64,000 bases of DNA from Mycolicibacterium sp. CBMA 234. Its GTDB lineage: Bacteria; Actinomycetota; Actinomycetes; Mycobacteriales; Mycobacteriaceae. Position 1 is the stretch's first letter, and the number at the start of each line of letters is the position of its first letter. Location of the stretch: the NCBI RefSeq assembly GCF_009729415.1, contig NZ_MPKW01000033.1:248001-312000 (forward strand), read 5' to 3'. The translations under genes were made by a program, and so were the position numbers. Under the pieces are notes generated by a model, which saw nothing but the letters and a program-made list of their open reading frames with translations, was not told the DNA's origin and ran no database searches. Of the stretch, positions 41,398 through 50,652 are shown piece after piece.

Positions 41398-42591
41398 TCA
41401 TCCTTTCTGTGCACCTAGTGGTGCGTACGCAGGTTTTCCGAGCCCGAGAACGTGCTGGGCGATCATGTTGCGGAACACCTCGAGAGTGCCGCCGTAGATG
41501 CCGACCAGCGGTGCAAACCGGTACACGTATTCGGCCGCACCGTCGTCGGCCGCTCCCTCGGTGCTGACGGGCAGGGCCGACGCCGCGCCGAGGATGTCCA
41601 TGAGGTCCGGGGAGATGTCGCGCATCGTCTGCGCGAGTGCCACCCGGCCGAAGATGCTCGGGGCGCTCAACGCCGCCTCCATGCGGGCGGCGCTGCGGCC
41701 CAGGCGATATGCCACCGACTCGTCGTCGATGAGCCGCCGTCCGTCGGCACCCACCTCGGCGGTCCGGGCGGCGACCTTGTCGACGGCGGTGGCCATGAAG
41801 CCGGCTTGATGCATCATGATCGACACGTCCTGCAGGCCATCGGGATCGGCGGCGACGGCGCCGTGTTCGGTATTGAGCGGTTCACGCAGCACCGTCCAGC
41901 CGCCGTTCACCTCGCCGAGGCGGTAGCGGTCATCGATGCGTACGTCGCTGTAGTAGACGATGTTGGTGCGGTCGCCGTCGACGGTCCGGATCCCCTGGAT
42001 TTCGATGCCCGGCGTGTCCAGCGGCACCAGAAACATGGTCAGGCTCTTGTGTTTCGGCGCGTCCGGGTCGGTGTTGGTGATGAGGAAGACGTAGCGGCAG
42101 TTGTGCGCGCCGGTGGTGAACATCTTCGATCCGTTGATGACCCACGTGTCACCATCACGCACCGCACGCGTCTTGCACGTCGCCACGTCGGACCCGCCTT
42201 CGGGCTCCGTGTAGCCCAGGCACAGCCGGACATGACCGCTGAACACCTCGGGCAGCACTTCGTCACGCAGTTCGGGCGAGCCGAACGTCGCCACGGAGTG
42301 CGCGACCATGGCTGTGGTCCCCCACGTCACCCAGGGCACGTGGAAACGGCGCTTCTCCAGATGCCAGATCCGGCGGCGCACCCGGCTGAAACCGCCGTCG
42401 GCCTCAGACTTCCATTCGGCCTCGAGGTAGCCGGCAGCACCCAGAGTGAGGTGCACGCCCTCATCGAAGTTGTCGCCGGTTTCCCGGTCGCGCCGGATCA
42501 CCTCGTCGGTGACGATGGTGCGCAACAGCTTCCGGACGTCGTCGCGGAATGCCCGGTCCTCATCCGACAATTCGACTGTCGAGAAGTCCAT
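41398..42591 (-). CDS. Acyl-CoA dehydrogenase (full-length subunit)
   Basis: 397 aa from ATG 42591. Seen: GYTEPEGGSDVATCKT (variant of the EPGSGSD motif), WVINGSKMFTTGAHNCRY, and C-terminal YGGTLEVFRNMIAQHVLGL. The alternative arrangement with Gly-Thr-Leu-Glu in the C-terminal signature is typical of ring- or branched-substrate dehydrogenases. One base separates it from the short subunit upstream, forming the third large/small pair of the window. Confidence 0.92.
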   Translation of the reverse strand: MDFSTVELSDEDRAFRDDVRKLLRTIVTDEVIRRDRETGDNFDEGVHLTLGAAGYLEAEWKSEADGGFSRVRRRIWHLEKRRFHVPWVTWGTTAMVAHSVATFGSPELRDEVLPEVFSGHVRLCLGYTEPEGGSDVATCKTRAVRDGDTWVINGSKMFTTGAHNCRYVFLITNTDPDAPKHKSLTMFLVPLDTPGIEIQGIRTVDGDRTNIVYYSDVRIDDRYRLGEVNGGWTVLREPLNTEHGAVAADPDGLQDVSIMMHQAGFMATAVDKVAARTAEVGADGRRLIDDESVAYRLGRSAARMEAALSAPSIFGRVALAQTMRDISPDLMDILGAASALPVSTEGAADDGAAEYVYRFAPLVGIYGGTLEVFRNMIAQHVLGLGKPAYAPLGAQKG

Positions 42592-42592
42592 G

Positions 42593-43633
42593 TCAGCTCG
42601 CCCCTTCGCGTTCCGCGAGAATCGCACCGATGCGTTTTGCGGCGGCACCGGGATCGCCCGCCGCCAGCGCCCACCCGCGTGCCCGCACGAGATATGCAGT
42701 GGCGGCGGCTTCGTCGGACACTCCGAGCCCGCCCTGGATATGGACGGCCATGGTCGCCGCGCGGGGGGCCTCGTCCGCCATGAACACGAACGCGGCGGGT
42801 GCCAGCTCCGCTCTCGCGTCCGGTTCGTTGTCGAGGAACCACGCGGCCCGCCGCGCGAGGTTCCGGCCACTCTGCGCCACGATCGACATGTTGGCCAGCG
42901 GATGCGAAATCGCCTGCAACGACGCGATCGGTACCCCCAGGGTGAAGCGGGTCTTGGCGAACTCCGCCGCGATGGTCATGGTCGCCTCGACCAGTCCGGC
43001 GAGCGCCGCGGCGGTCAGCAGCCGCCATTCATCGAGCGCTCGTTGATATTCCGCGCAGGCTGCCGGACCGCTCGCCACCACCGTCCTGGTGTCGGCGGCG
43101 TCGGGGTCGATCCAGGCCATCGGCAGCCGTCCGATGTTGTCGATCCGGGCCGGCCGCATGGCGTACGTCAGCCTGACAATGTCCTCGCCGTCACGCATCA
43201 GAATGTGGTCGGCGACCGAACCGGCCGGAATCAGCCTGGCACCAGGCAGGTTCGTCTGACCCGGGTCGATCCCGACCAGTTGGGTGCCGCTGATGATGTC
43301 GGCCTCCAGCGCGCCGAGCCGCCCGAGCAGTCGTGCGGCACAGACATGGTCGATCCACGGCACCGGCGCCAGCGTCCTGCCGATCTCCTCGGCCACCAAC
43401 GTCAGGTCGACGAGTGTCGCCCCGTCGCCGCCCACCGACTCAGGCGGAGCCATGGTCGTTGCGCCCATGCCGCACAACCGTTCCCACAGACTCTTGTCGA
43501 ACCCTGACCCCTCGGCGGAGCGCACGACCTCGATAGGACAGTGTGCGGTGAAGAACTCCCGGTACGCGGCCTGCAGCGCCTGGTGATCCGATGACAGGCT
43601 GTAGTCCAGCCTGCGCAACTCGTAACGGTCCAT
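42593..43633 (-). CDS. Acyl-CoA dehydrogenase-like partner subunit
   Basis: 346 aa from ATG 43633 with TGAGG upstream. N-terminal helical domain (YREFFTAHCPIEVVRSAEG) with MGATTMAPPESVGGDGA, weak middle domain, and C-terminal KTRFTLGVPIASLQAISHPLA then MAVHIQGGLGVSDE. It lacks the usual EPGSGSD motif, consistent with a non-canonical beta subunit that pairs with 41398-42591. Follows the amidohydrolase stop by four bases. Confidence 0.9.
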   Translation of the reverse strand: MDRYELRRLDYSLSSDHQALQAAYREFFTAHCPIEVVRSAEGSGFDKSLWERLCGMGATTMAPPESVGGDGATLVDLTLVAEEIGRTLAPVPWIDHVCAARLLGRLGALEADIISGTQLVGIDPGQTNLPGARLIPAGSVADHILMRDGEDIVRLTYAMRPARIDNIGRLPMAWIDPDAADTRTVVASGPAACAEYQRALDEWRLLTAAALAGLVEATMTIAAEFAKTRFTLGVPIASLQAISHPLANMSIVAQSGRNLARRAAWFLDNEPDARAELAPAAFVFMADEAPRAATMAVHIQGGLGVSDEAAATAYLVRARGWALAAGDPGAAAKRIGAILAEREGAS

Positions 43634-43637
43634 GGCC

Positions 43638-44468
43638 TCAGCTCTCCCGGTATCCGAAGAAGAAGTCGTTCGCATTGCCGTAGAGGTAGTTCTCCAGCAC
43701 GTCCTCCGGCAGGTCCAGCGCCAGCGCCTCGGGCACGACACGGCTCATCTTGAGCACCGGCCAGTCCGATGCGTAGATCACCTTGTCGCGGCCGCGGGTG
43801 CGCATGTAGTGCAGCAGGCTGTCGGGCAGTCGCTTCGGTGACCAGGCTGAAGTCATCAGTCGGAGGTTCTCGTACTTGATGAGCAGTCGAATCGCGATGT
43901 CCCACCACGGATCCGCACCATGGATCATGCACAGCTTCAGTTCCGGGAAGCGCACGCAGACCCGGTCCAGGTGGATGGGGTTCTGCACCTCGCCGGGAAT
44001 CGGCGGGCCGGGGAGGCCGGTGTTGACGCACAGCGGCAGTTCCAGTTCGGCGCACTTGGTGTAGAGGGGGTAGTACACGGCATCGCTGGGTGGGTACTGC
44101 CCGTCACCCCAAAAGCTCGGCCCGACAACTGCATACGCGACCGGCAGGTTCGCCGCGACTCCGGCCAACTCACGCAGCGACGGCATCGGGCGCAGCAGGT
44201 TGACCCCGCCCATCGCCAGGGCGAAGCGATCTGGTTGGGCCAGGGCGAATTTGCGTGCGGTCACCGACGGGGTGGCCAGGTTGTCCATGAGGATGGCCTT
44301 CGCGACCCCGTGGGCGTCCATCTCGTCGAGCAATTGGGCGAGCTCGACGGGCGCGAACATCGATTCGGGGCCCTTGAAGTAGTCGTCGCGGACCTTGACC
44401 ATCCACGAGGGCTGCCGCTCGGTCTCGCCGAAGTGAACGTTCACCAGGCAGTCGATAGCTCGTGTCAT
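43638..44468 (-). CDS. Amidohydrolase-2 family protein (short form)
   Basis: 276 aa from ATG 44468 (ATGA overlap with the ligase stop). Amidohydrolase-2 features: RAIDCLVNVHFG at the N-terminus, FPELKLCMIHGADPWWD (metal His), and VIYASDWPVL (metal Asp), ending in NANDFFFGY. It is some 130 residues shorter than the other two amidohydrolases of the window. The N-terminal pair reads Asn-Val-His, so only one of the HxH residues is clear. Located between ligase and dehydrogenase pair; ring-opening or decarboxylation role is inferred only. Confidence 0.85.
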   Translation of the reverse strand: MTRAIDCLVNVHFGETERQPSWMVKVRDDYFKGPESMFAPVELAQLLDEMDAHGVAKAILMDNLATPSVTARKFALAQPDRFALAMGGVNLLRPMPSLRELAGVAANLPVAYAVVGPSFWGDGQYPPSDAVYYPLYTKCAELELPLCVNTGLPGPPIPGEVQNPIHLDRVCVRFPELKLCMIHGADPWWDIAIRLLIKYENLRLMTSAWSPKRLPDSLLHYMRTRGRDKVIYASDWPVLKMSRVVPEALALDLPEDVLENYLYGNANDFFFGYRES

Positions 44469-46078
44469 GTCATCACCCGTTGCTCTACAACACTTTTGGC
44501 CCAGCGATAGTCGGCTTTGCCATTGCCCAGCCGGCGTATGTGGTCGACGAAGAGGAACTCTTTGGGCACCTTGAAGCCGGCGAGGCGCGCCATGCAGGAC
44601 GCATGCAACGCCTCGCGCGTCACCTCTGCGTCGTGGACGGCGACCAGCGCGACGACTTCCTGCCCCCACCGTTCACTGGGTCGGCCGGCCACCAGGGCGT
44701 CCGCGACGCCCGGGTGCGCCCGCAACACCTCTTCGACCTCTTCGACGAACACCTTCTCCCCGCCGGTGTTGACCACCAACGAGTCTCGGCCGAACAGTTC
44801 GAGGGTGCCGTCGGCGGCGAGCCGGCCGCGGTCACCGGAGATCACCACGCGGTGACCGTCGATCTCGGGGAAGGTCGTGCGGGTGGCCTGCGGGTCGTCG
44901 AAGTACCCGAGCGGGATGCGCCCCTCACGGGCCACCCAGCCGATCTCCGGGTCGCCGGGCTTGAGGAAGCGATGCAGGTCTTCCGACACCACCGAGGCGC
45001 CCGCCCGCAGCTCGAAGGTGTCCTTGCGGTTGTCACGCCGGCTGCGGCCGAATCCGACGTTCCCGGTCTCTGACGAGCCGTACCCGTTGACCATGGTGAT
45101 GTTCGGAAGCAGGTCCAGCAGCGCCCGTTGGTGTTTCGGATTCGTCGCCGCGCCTCCACTCGCGACCGCGGCCAGCGAGGCCAGATCGTAGGGGCGCCTG
45201 CGGAGCTCCTCGACCAACGGCCCCGCATAGGCGTCGCCGACCATGGTCATCAAGCCCACCTGCTCGCGCTCAGCGGTCTCCAGGACGGTGCGGGCGTCGA
45301 ACGTGGCCCGGTTGTCGTAGGGCACCACGGTCTGGCCGCCGAGCACCGCGGCGAGCGTGGTCCACAGACCCGCGGCGTGCATCAGCGGAGACACAGCGAA
45401 CCACGGCGGACCGCAGTGCCGCACCTTCTCCTGGATCTCCGCGACAGAATCGTGGTCGGCGCCGTTCATCGACACGACGTACGTGTCGCCCTGTCGCCAC
45501 ATCACACCTTTCGGGCGCCCGGTGGTGCCACCGGTGCAGATCATCAGTACATCGTCGGGATGCGCTTCGACGTCGGCGCCGGTGTCTCCGTGGGCCAGTG
45601 CATCATTCAGAGTGACGGCGCCCGGGAGTTCAGGCGCGGTACTGCCGTCGTCGACCGAGATCAGCAGGTCCGCGCCGACAGTGGGCAGCACGTCGGCGAA
45701 CTTTGCACCCAGCGCCCGGTGGTAGATGACGCCGCGCGGCTTCAGGTAGTCGAGCAGCTCGCAAACTTCAGTGGACGTGTACTGGTGGTTGACGTTGATG
45801 GGGACGACCCGCGCCTTCAGGCAGCCGATCAGCATGTCGGGGTACAGGTCGTTGTGCATGATCAGCGCGATCCGATCCTGACCGCACTCCCACCGCTGCA
45901 GACTCGACCGTTCCCGATGCGCGCCAAAGCCCCTGCCGGCCAGGAAGTTCGATAGCCGTCGGGTGCGGTCCGATACCTCGGCGTAGGTGCTGCGGCGGTC
46001 ACCGCAGACCGTCATCACCCGGTCGGGCACCGCATCCGCAATGGCGTCGAGGACGGCGCCGAGTGTCCATTCGCTCAC
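44465..46078 (-). CDS. Acyl-CoA synthetase, FadD19-like
   Basis: 537 aa from GTG 46078. AMP-binding P-loop ICTGGTTGRPKGVMWRQ, A5 motif GYGSSETGNVGFG, VVISGDRGRL and C-terminal LGNGKADYRWAK (catalytic Lys). The TGGTTGRPKGVMW form and N-terminal VMTVCGDRRSTYAEV resemble the mycobacterial FadD19 group that activates branched or cyclic acids such as sterol side chains. Third gene of the operon from 48137; activates the branch substrate. Confidence 0.92.
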   Translation of the reverse strand: MSEWTLGAVLDAIADAVPDRVMTVCGDRRSTYAEVSDRTRRLSNFLAGRGFGAHRERSSLQRWECGQDRIALIMHNDLYPDMLIGCLKARVVPINVNHQYTSTEVCELLDYLKPRGVIYHRALGAKFADVLPTVGADLLISVDDGSTAPELPGAVTLNDALAHGDTGADVEAHPDDVLMICTGGTTGRPKGVMWRQGDTYVVSMNGADHDSVAEIQEKVRHCGPPWFAVSPLMHAAGLWTTLAAVLGGQTVVPYDNRATFDARTVLETAEREQVGLMTMVGDAYAGPLVEELRRRPYDLASLAAVASGGAATNPKHQRALLDLLPNITMVNGYGSSETGNVGFGRSRRDNRKDTFELRAGASVVSEDLHRFLKPGDPEIGWVAREGRIPLGYFDDPQATRTTFPEIDGHRVVISGDRGRLAADGTLELFGRDSLVVNTGGEKVFVEEVEEVLRAHPGVADALVAGRPSERWGQEVVALVAVHDAEVTREALHASCMARLAGFKVPKEFLFVDHIRRLGNGKADYRWAKSVVEQRVMT

Positions 46079-46089
46079 GTGCGTGACGG

Positions 46090-47298
46090 CTAGGCCGTCG
46101 CCTCCACCGTGACGCCGAGGAGGTCCAAGGCGTTGTCGCGCATTACTTTCCGGGTGTCCTCGGCGCTGAACTCGGGGAACTGCGGAATGTCTGCGGTGAA
46201 CGACATCGGATCGGCGAGTCCTTCACCGTGCGGCCAGTCCGAGCCGAACAGGATCTTGTCCACGCCAATGGTTTCGGCGAGCAACTTGACGTCGTCCTCG
46301 TAGTACGGGGCGATCCAGACGTTGTTGCGCAGCTGCTCGACCGGATCCTCCGTGAATTGGTACGGCGCGTTGTTGGCCGCCTTTTTCAGCCGCTTGATCA
46401 GGCGGTAGACGAAATACGAACCGTTTTCGATGCTGGCCACCTTCAGCGTCGGGTGCCGGGTGAAGACCTGGTGGACGATCATCGCTGCCATCGAATCGTG
46501 GATGGCCCGGTCGTCGAGCAGGATCTGGTCCAGCGGGTCCTTCTTGCCAAATCCCTCGAATGTCGCCTTGCCGCCCCAAAGGGCCGCGATGGCAAGGTAT
46601 CCGCTGTCGCTCAAGTGGAAGCCGACGGGCACACCGGCTTCGGCGAGCCGCGCCCACACCGGGTCGTGCAGGGGGTCACCCAGCGACCGTGGCTTGGCGA
46701 CGCCGGGCACCGGGGCCGGACGCACCAGCACAAGCTTGGCGCCGCGGCTCAGCACGAACTCCACCTCGGCGACCGCCGCGACCGGGTCGGCGAGCGAGAT
46801 GATCGGTGCGGAGATGATCCGCCCGTCGGGGCGGTTGAAGCCCCAATCCTCGTCGAGCCAGAGGTTGAAGGCGTGCACCGTCGCCATGGTCGCCTCGATG
46901 TCGCCCTTGAGCGCCTCCTCGACGCCACAGGCGAAAGTGGGCAACATGAAGACGGTTTCGAGGTTCTGCTTGTCGAGGACCTGCACCCGCGCATCGCGGT
47001 TCTGGTACTCGGGATGGTTCGCCATCCGGTCGACCTTCATCAACGACGCGGGATCGACGCCGTCGGGAATCTCGCCGCGGAACAACAGGTCCAGGCACCC
47101 TGGCTCGATGATCGGATCGAACGTGGGATTCGGGATGAAGTGGTTGACCTTCTCCCCCATCACAGCCCAGGTGCGCTTACCGTCCTGGACCATCTGGACG
47201 CCGCGCCGCTTGAATTCCTTCGGCAGATGGCGGGTGCAGGAATCCACCGGTTCGTAGTAGTGGTTGTCGACGTCAATTGCCTTGTAGTCCAATGTCAT
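46090..47298 (-). CDS. Amidohydrolase-2 family metal-dependent hydrolase
   Basis: 402 aa. AIDVDNHYYEP (DxDxH) at the N-terminus, GEKVNHFIPNPTFD, KVASIENGSYF, and FGSDWPHGEG near the C-terminus. Paralogous in layout to 39045-40283 (same FIPNPTF and ENGS segments). Likely binds one or two divalent metals in a TIM barrel; may hydrolyse a cyclic 1,3-diketone-type or lactone intermediate, which is speculative. Its ATG overlaps the hydratase stop by one base. Confidence 0.88.
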   Translation of the reverse strand: MTLDYKAIDVDNHYYEPVDSCTRHLPKEFKRRGVQMVQDGKRTWAVMGEKVNHFIPNPTFDPIIEPGCLDLLFRGEIPDGVDPASLMKVDRMANHPEYQNRDARVQVLDKQNLETVFMLPTFACGVEEALKGDIEATMATVHAFNLWLDEDWGFNRPDGRIISAPIISLADPVAAVAEVEFVLSRGAKLVLVRPAPVPGVAKPRSLGDPLHDPVWARLAEAGVPVGFHLSDSGYLAIAALWGGKATFEGFGKKDPLDQILLDDRAIHDSMAAMIVHQVFTRHPTLKVASIENGSYFVYRLIKRLKKAANNAPYQFTEDPVEQLRNNVWIAPYYEDDVKLLAETIGVDKILFGSDWPHGEGLADPMSFTADIPQFPEFSAEDTRKVMRDNALDLLGVTVEATA

Positions 47299-48137
47299 CA
47301 GCTTGGCCCCTTCAACGACGGAAACTGGGGTGGGCGCTTCTCGAAGAAGCTGGTGATGCCTTCGATGACGTCAGGGCGTCGCAATGACTCGTGCATGAGG
47401 TTTTCCGAGCGGGTGCTGGCGCCTACGGCATCGCGCATGATGTCGGAGTAGACCTGCTGCTTGATCACCGCCAGCGAGCTCGGCGAGCAGTGCGCGGCAA
47501 TATCTTCGGCGTATGCCAGTGCATGGTGCAGCAAGTCGCCGTCGGCGACAACCTCTTTCACCAACCCGAGTTCAGCGGCCTCGTCGGCGTCCACCTTCCG
47601 GCCGCTCAACAGCAGGTCCAGAGCCGCACTGACCCCGATAAGTTTCGGCAGGATCCAGGAGATGCCGTACTCGGCGATCAGGCCCCGGCGCGCGAACGCG
47701 GTCGTGAATTTGGCGCTGCGGGCCGCGAATCGGACATCACACATCAGAGCCTGGGTCATCCCGATGCCCGCGCAGGCACCGTTGATCGCGGCGATGACGG
47801 GCTTGCGCAGTGTGGTGACGAAGAGCGGGTGCCGCTCCCCGACCAGCTTGTCCACATTGGTGTCACCGTTGACCGTCGCACCGCTGATCGACGACAGGTC
47901 ACCCATGTCCGCACCGGCACAGAACGCCCGCCCGCTGCCGGTCAGCACGATCACTCGCACCGACTCATCGGACTCCGCGGCATCAAGGGCCGCATAGAAG
48001 GCGGCCGCAAGACCGTCCCCCCAGGCATTCATCCGTTCGGGCCGATTCAGGGTCACTAGGGCGACCCCGGTATCCCGAACCTCGTAGAGCACCACGGCAC
48101 TCTGAACGTCGGCCTCCACGCGGTCAGGAACCGTCAC
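47298..48137 (-). CDS. Enoyl-CoA hydratase
   Basis: 279 aa from GTG 48137, preceded by GAGGAGG. VALVTLNRPERMNAW, SGRAFCAGADMGDL, NGACAGIGMTQALMCDVRFA and RRGLIAEYGISWILPKL, retaining a Glu in the position of the catalytic general base. First gene of the seven-gene operon (hydratase, amidohydrolase, FadD, amidohydrolase, two dehydrogenase subunits, epimerase-like), behind a motif B operator 41 bp upstream. Confidence 0.92.
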   Translation of the reverse strand: MTVPDRVEADVQSAVVLYEVRDTGVALVTLNRPERMNAWGDGLAAAFYAALDAAESDESVRVIVLTGSGRAFCAGADMGDLSSISGATVNGDTNVDKLVGERHPLFVTTLRKPVIAAINGACAGIGMTQALMCDVRFAARSAKFTTAFARRGLIAEYGISWILPKLIGVSAALDLLLSGRKVDADEAAELGLVKEVVADGDLLHHALAYAEDIAAHCSPSSLAVIKQQVYSDIMRDAVGASTRSENLMHESLRRPDVIEGITSFFEKRPPQFPSLKGPS

Positions 48138-48177
48138 CGGATGGGCCTCCTCGGTTACTCGGCATCTTGTATGGCCA

Positions 48178-48196
48178 TACTGTACACCTATCAGTA
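48178..48196. promoter_or_regulatory. Motif B operator: TACTGTACACCTATCAGTA
   Basis: 19-bp repeat (extended ATACTG...CAGTAT is perfect over six bases each side) in the 74-bp gap between the SDR stop (48212) and the hydratase start (48137). It marks a separate promoter for the seven-gene operon although all genes here run on the - strand. Confidence 0.65.
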
Positions 48197-48211
48197 TCTC
48201 CGCGATACCGC

Positions 48212-49009
48212 TCAGGTGAAGTCGCTGCCACCGTCGACGTTGACGTTGGCTCCTGTCATGTAGGAATTGCGGCGTGACACCAAAAACGCAGCCACAGAAC
48301 CTATTTCGTCAGGCAGGCCGGCGCGCGGCAGATGCGCGGGATGCCCGAAGTGCTCGCCGACCGCAGCCATCAGCGCATAGGGATCAGCGCCGTCGACGCC
48401 GACGGTTTCGGCCCAGCCGACGAGTGCCTCAGAAGCGATGCTTCCGGGCGAGACGACGTTGACCAGGATTTCCTCGGGAGCCAGCAGCAGCGACAGGTTC
48501 TTCGAGATGCTGGTCACCATCGCCTTCGCCGCGGTGTAGGCCGGCAGGATAACGCTCTGGCGTTGCGTCGAATGCGCCGAGAAGTTGACGATGCGGGCCC
48601 ACGATGCCTTGCGCAGCAACGGAAGTGCCGCGCGGACGCACCGCACCATGCCCATGGCACCGTCGTCGACGGCGGTGCGCCACTGCTCATCGGTCAGGTC
48701 TTCGAAGCTACCCACCACCGTCGGTCCGGCGGCGTTGACCAGCATGTTCAACTCGCCACCCCACCGCTTGCTCAGCTGCGCGAAGAGATCGTCGACCCGG
48801 ACGGCGTCACACATGTCCGCGACGATCCCGACGGCGTCGGGACTACCCCGGCGGGCGAGGTCCACCACCGCCGCGTCCAGCACCTCGCGGGTACGGCCCA
48901 CCACCGCGACACGCGCGCCGTCGTCGGCCAGACATCGGGCCGTCGCCAATCCCATGCCTCGGCCACCGCCGACGATCACCGCAGCGGCGTCGCGAACGCC
49001 CAGGTCCAT
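48212..49009 (-). CDS. SDR oxidoreductase
   Basis: 265 aa. Glycine motif VGGGRGMGLATA, Arg-type NADP segment VVGRTREVLDAA, LVNAAG, catalytic Ser in VNFSAHST and YTAAK. C-terminal GSVAAFLVSRRNSYMTGANVNVDGG is typical of classical SDRs. Co-transcribed with the hydratase six bases upstream. Likely 3-hydroxyacyl-CoA or alcohol dehydrogenase. Confidence 0.9.
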   Translation of the reverse strand: MDLGVRDAAAVIVGGGRGMGLATARCLADDGARVAVVGRTREVLDAAVVDLARRGSPDAVGIVADMCDAVRVDDLFAQLSKRWGGELNMLVNAAGPTVVGSFEDLTDEQWRTAVDDGAMGMVRCVRAALPLLRKASWARIVNFSAHSTQRQSVILPAYTAAKAMVTSISKNLSLLLAPEEILVNVVSPGSIASEALVGWAETVGVDGADPYALMAAVGEHFGHPAHLPRAGLPDEIGSVAAFLVSRRNSYMTGANVNVDGGSDFT

Positions 49010-49015
49010 GAGGCG

Positions 49016-49777
49016 CTACGTGCCGGTCCAGTTCGGGGCGCGCTTCTCGGCGAAAGCGATGGATCCCTCTTTGGCGTCATTGGACGTGAATACCGGAATG
49101 ATGAGTTCGAGCTGCTTGGACCACATCTCGTCGTCGGTCCAGTTGGCACCCTTCACCAGCACCTCCTTGGTCGCCGCCACGGCCAGCGGCCCGTTGGCGG
49201 TGATCCGTTCCGCGAGCTTGATGGCCTCGGCAAGAGCTTCACCGGGCTCGGCCAATACATTGACGAAGCCCCACGCCTCCCCCTGCTCGGCGGTGAAGCT
49301 GTCGCCGGTGAGGGCCAGCTCGAGCGCCTTCTGGAACGGGATGCGACGCGGCAACCGCAACAAGCCGCCGCCGGCCGCGATCAGTCCGCGCTTCACCTCC
49401 GGGATGCCGAACTTCGCGGTGCGCGAAGCGACTACGAGGTCGGTGGCCAGCACGACCTCGGTCCCGCCCGCCAACGCGTAGCCCTCAACTGCCGAAATCA
49501 GGGGCTTGCGTGGCGGGCGTTCAGTGAAGCCGATGCCGCGACCCGGGATATCGACGCGCTCACCGGCCGCGAACGCCTTCAGATCCATTCCGGCGCAGAA
49601 GTTTCCACCCGCACCGGTGATGACCGCGACCGACAGGCTTGCGTCGGTGTCGAGTTCGTCGACCGCGTCCGCAAGGCCCTGGCTCACCGCATGATTCACC
49701 GCGTTACGTGAATCCGGACGATTGATCGTGATGACGAGAATGCGGCCCTGCCGCTCGACGAGAACTTCGCCTGCCAC
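49016..49777 (-). CDS. Enoyl-CoA hydratase
   Basis: 253 aa from GTG 49777 (VAGEVLVERQ), with GGAGGG six bases upstream. The frame is open to 49855 but that extension contains the motif B site. Crotonase features: LVITINRPDSRNAVN, GGNFCAGMDLKAF, EGYALAGGTEVVLATDLVVA, IPEVKRGLIAAGGGLLRLP. Divergent from the TetR gene; the shared gap contains an operator copy, so it is expected to respond to that regulator. Confidence 0.92.
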   Translation of the reverse strand: MAGEVLVERQGRILVITINRPDSRNAVNHAVSQGLADAVDELDTDASLSVAVITGAGGNFCAGMDLKAFAAGERVDIPGRGIGFTERPPRKPLISAVEGYALAGGTEVVLATDLVVASRTAKFGIPEVKRGLIAAGGGLLRLPRRIPFQKALELALTGDSFTAEQGEAWGFVNVLAEPGEALAEAIKLAERITANGPLAVAATKEVLVKGANWTDDEMWSKQLELIIPVFTSNDAKEGSIAFAEKRAPNWTGT

Positions 49778-49807
49778 CGGTTGCCCTCCATAGTCCACAG
49801 AAACACT

Positions 49808-49826
49808 TACTATATGTCTTACAGTA
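49808..49826. promoter_or_regulatory. Motif B operator: TACTATATGTCTTACAGTA
   Basis: 19-bp copy between the divergent hydratase (start 49777) and the TetR gene (start 49906). Its reverse complement TACTGTAAGACATATAGTA shares the TACTGTAAG half with the 34647 copy. The location beside the regulator gene suggests autoregulation. Confidence 0.65.
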
Positions 49827-49905
49827 GATAGCCGTGCCAGTCGAGAGGGCAGCACACGGTAGATTCAACAGTTGCGCAGCATCGATCGTGATGGAGGTGC
49901 CCACA

Positions 49906-50646
49906 GTGGCAAAGGTGGCAACCGCCGAAAAGCGCCAGCGGCGTGAGCGGGGTTCGATCAATCCCGACGACATCATCAACGGTGCATTCGAACTCGCAGA
50001 ACAGATTTCGATCGACAACCTCAGCATGCCGCTGCTGGGCAAACACCTCGGGGTCGGCGTCACGAGCATCTACTGGTACTTCCGCAAGAAGGACGACCTG
50101 CTCAACGCGATGACGGACCGCGCCCTGCGTGAGTACGTGTTCGCCACGCCGTATGTCGAAGCCAAAGATTGGCGTTCGACGCTACGCAACCATGCCCGCA
50201 CGATGCGGGAGACGTTCGTGGGCAACCCGATCCTGTGCGACCTGATCCTCATCCGCTCCGCACTGAGCCCCCGCGCCGCACGCTTGGGCGTGCAGGCAGT
50301 GGAGAAGGCCATCGCGAGCTTGGTGGAAGCCGGCCTGTCCCCGGAGAACGCTTTCGACATCTACTCGGCGGTGTCGGTGCACGTTCGCGGATCGGCTGTG
50401 CTGCAACGGCTTCGAGACAAGAAGCAGGCCGACGGTGACGGAGCGGGCGACATCCAGGACGCGATGACCATCGACGCCGCGACCACGCCTCTGCTCGCCA
50501 GGGCGGTTCAGGAGGGCCACCACCTCGGCACGGCGGACGAGAGCAACTTCGATTTCGGCCTCGAGTGCATCCTCGACCAGGCCGAGCGCCTGATCGAGGC
50601 CGACAAGAAGCCGGCGCCCCGCTCCCGCAAGGCGCCGCGCTCCTAA
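49906..50646 (+). CDS. TetR-family transcriptional regulator (candidate motif B regulator)
   Basis: 246 aa from GTG 49906, chosen because GGAGGTG lies six bases upstream; the open frame goes back to 49834 and includes an ATG at 49891. HTH: SINPDDIINGAFELAEQISI, then MPLLGKHLGVGVTSIYWYFRKKDDLLNAM. The N-terminus has a basic arm (KRQRRERG). The C-terminal tail is also basic (KKPAPRSRKAPRS). Only TetR gene within the 26-58 kb block, where all six motif B copies lie; it probably represses that block and senses a pathway CoA-thioester. Confidence 0.92.
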   Translation: MAKVATAEKRQRRERGSINPDDIINGAFELAEQISIDNLSMPLLGKHLGVGVTSIYWYFRKKDDLLNAMTDRALREYVFATPYVEAKDWRSTLRNHARTMRETFVGNPILCDLILIRSALSPRAARLGVQAVEKAIASLVEAGLSPENAFDIYSAVSVHVRGSAVLQRLRDKKQADGDGAGDIQDAMTIDAATTPLLARAVQEGHHLGTADESNFDFGLECILDQAERLIEADKKPAPRSRKAPRS

Positions 50647-50652
50647 CTCGGG

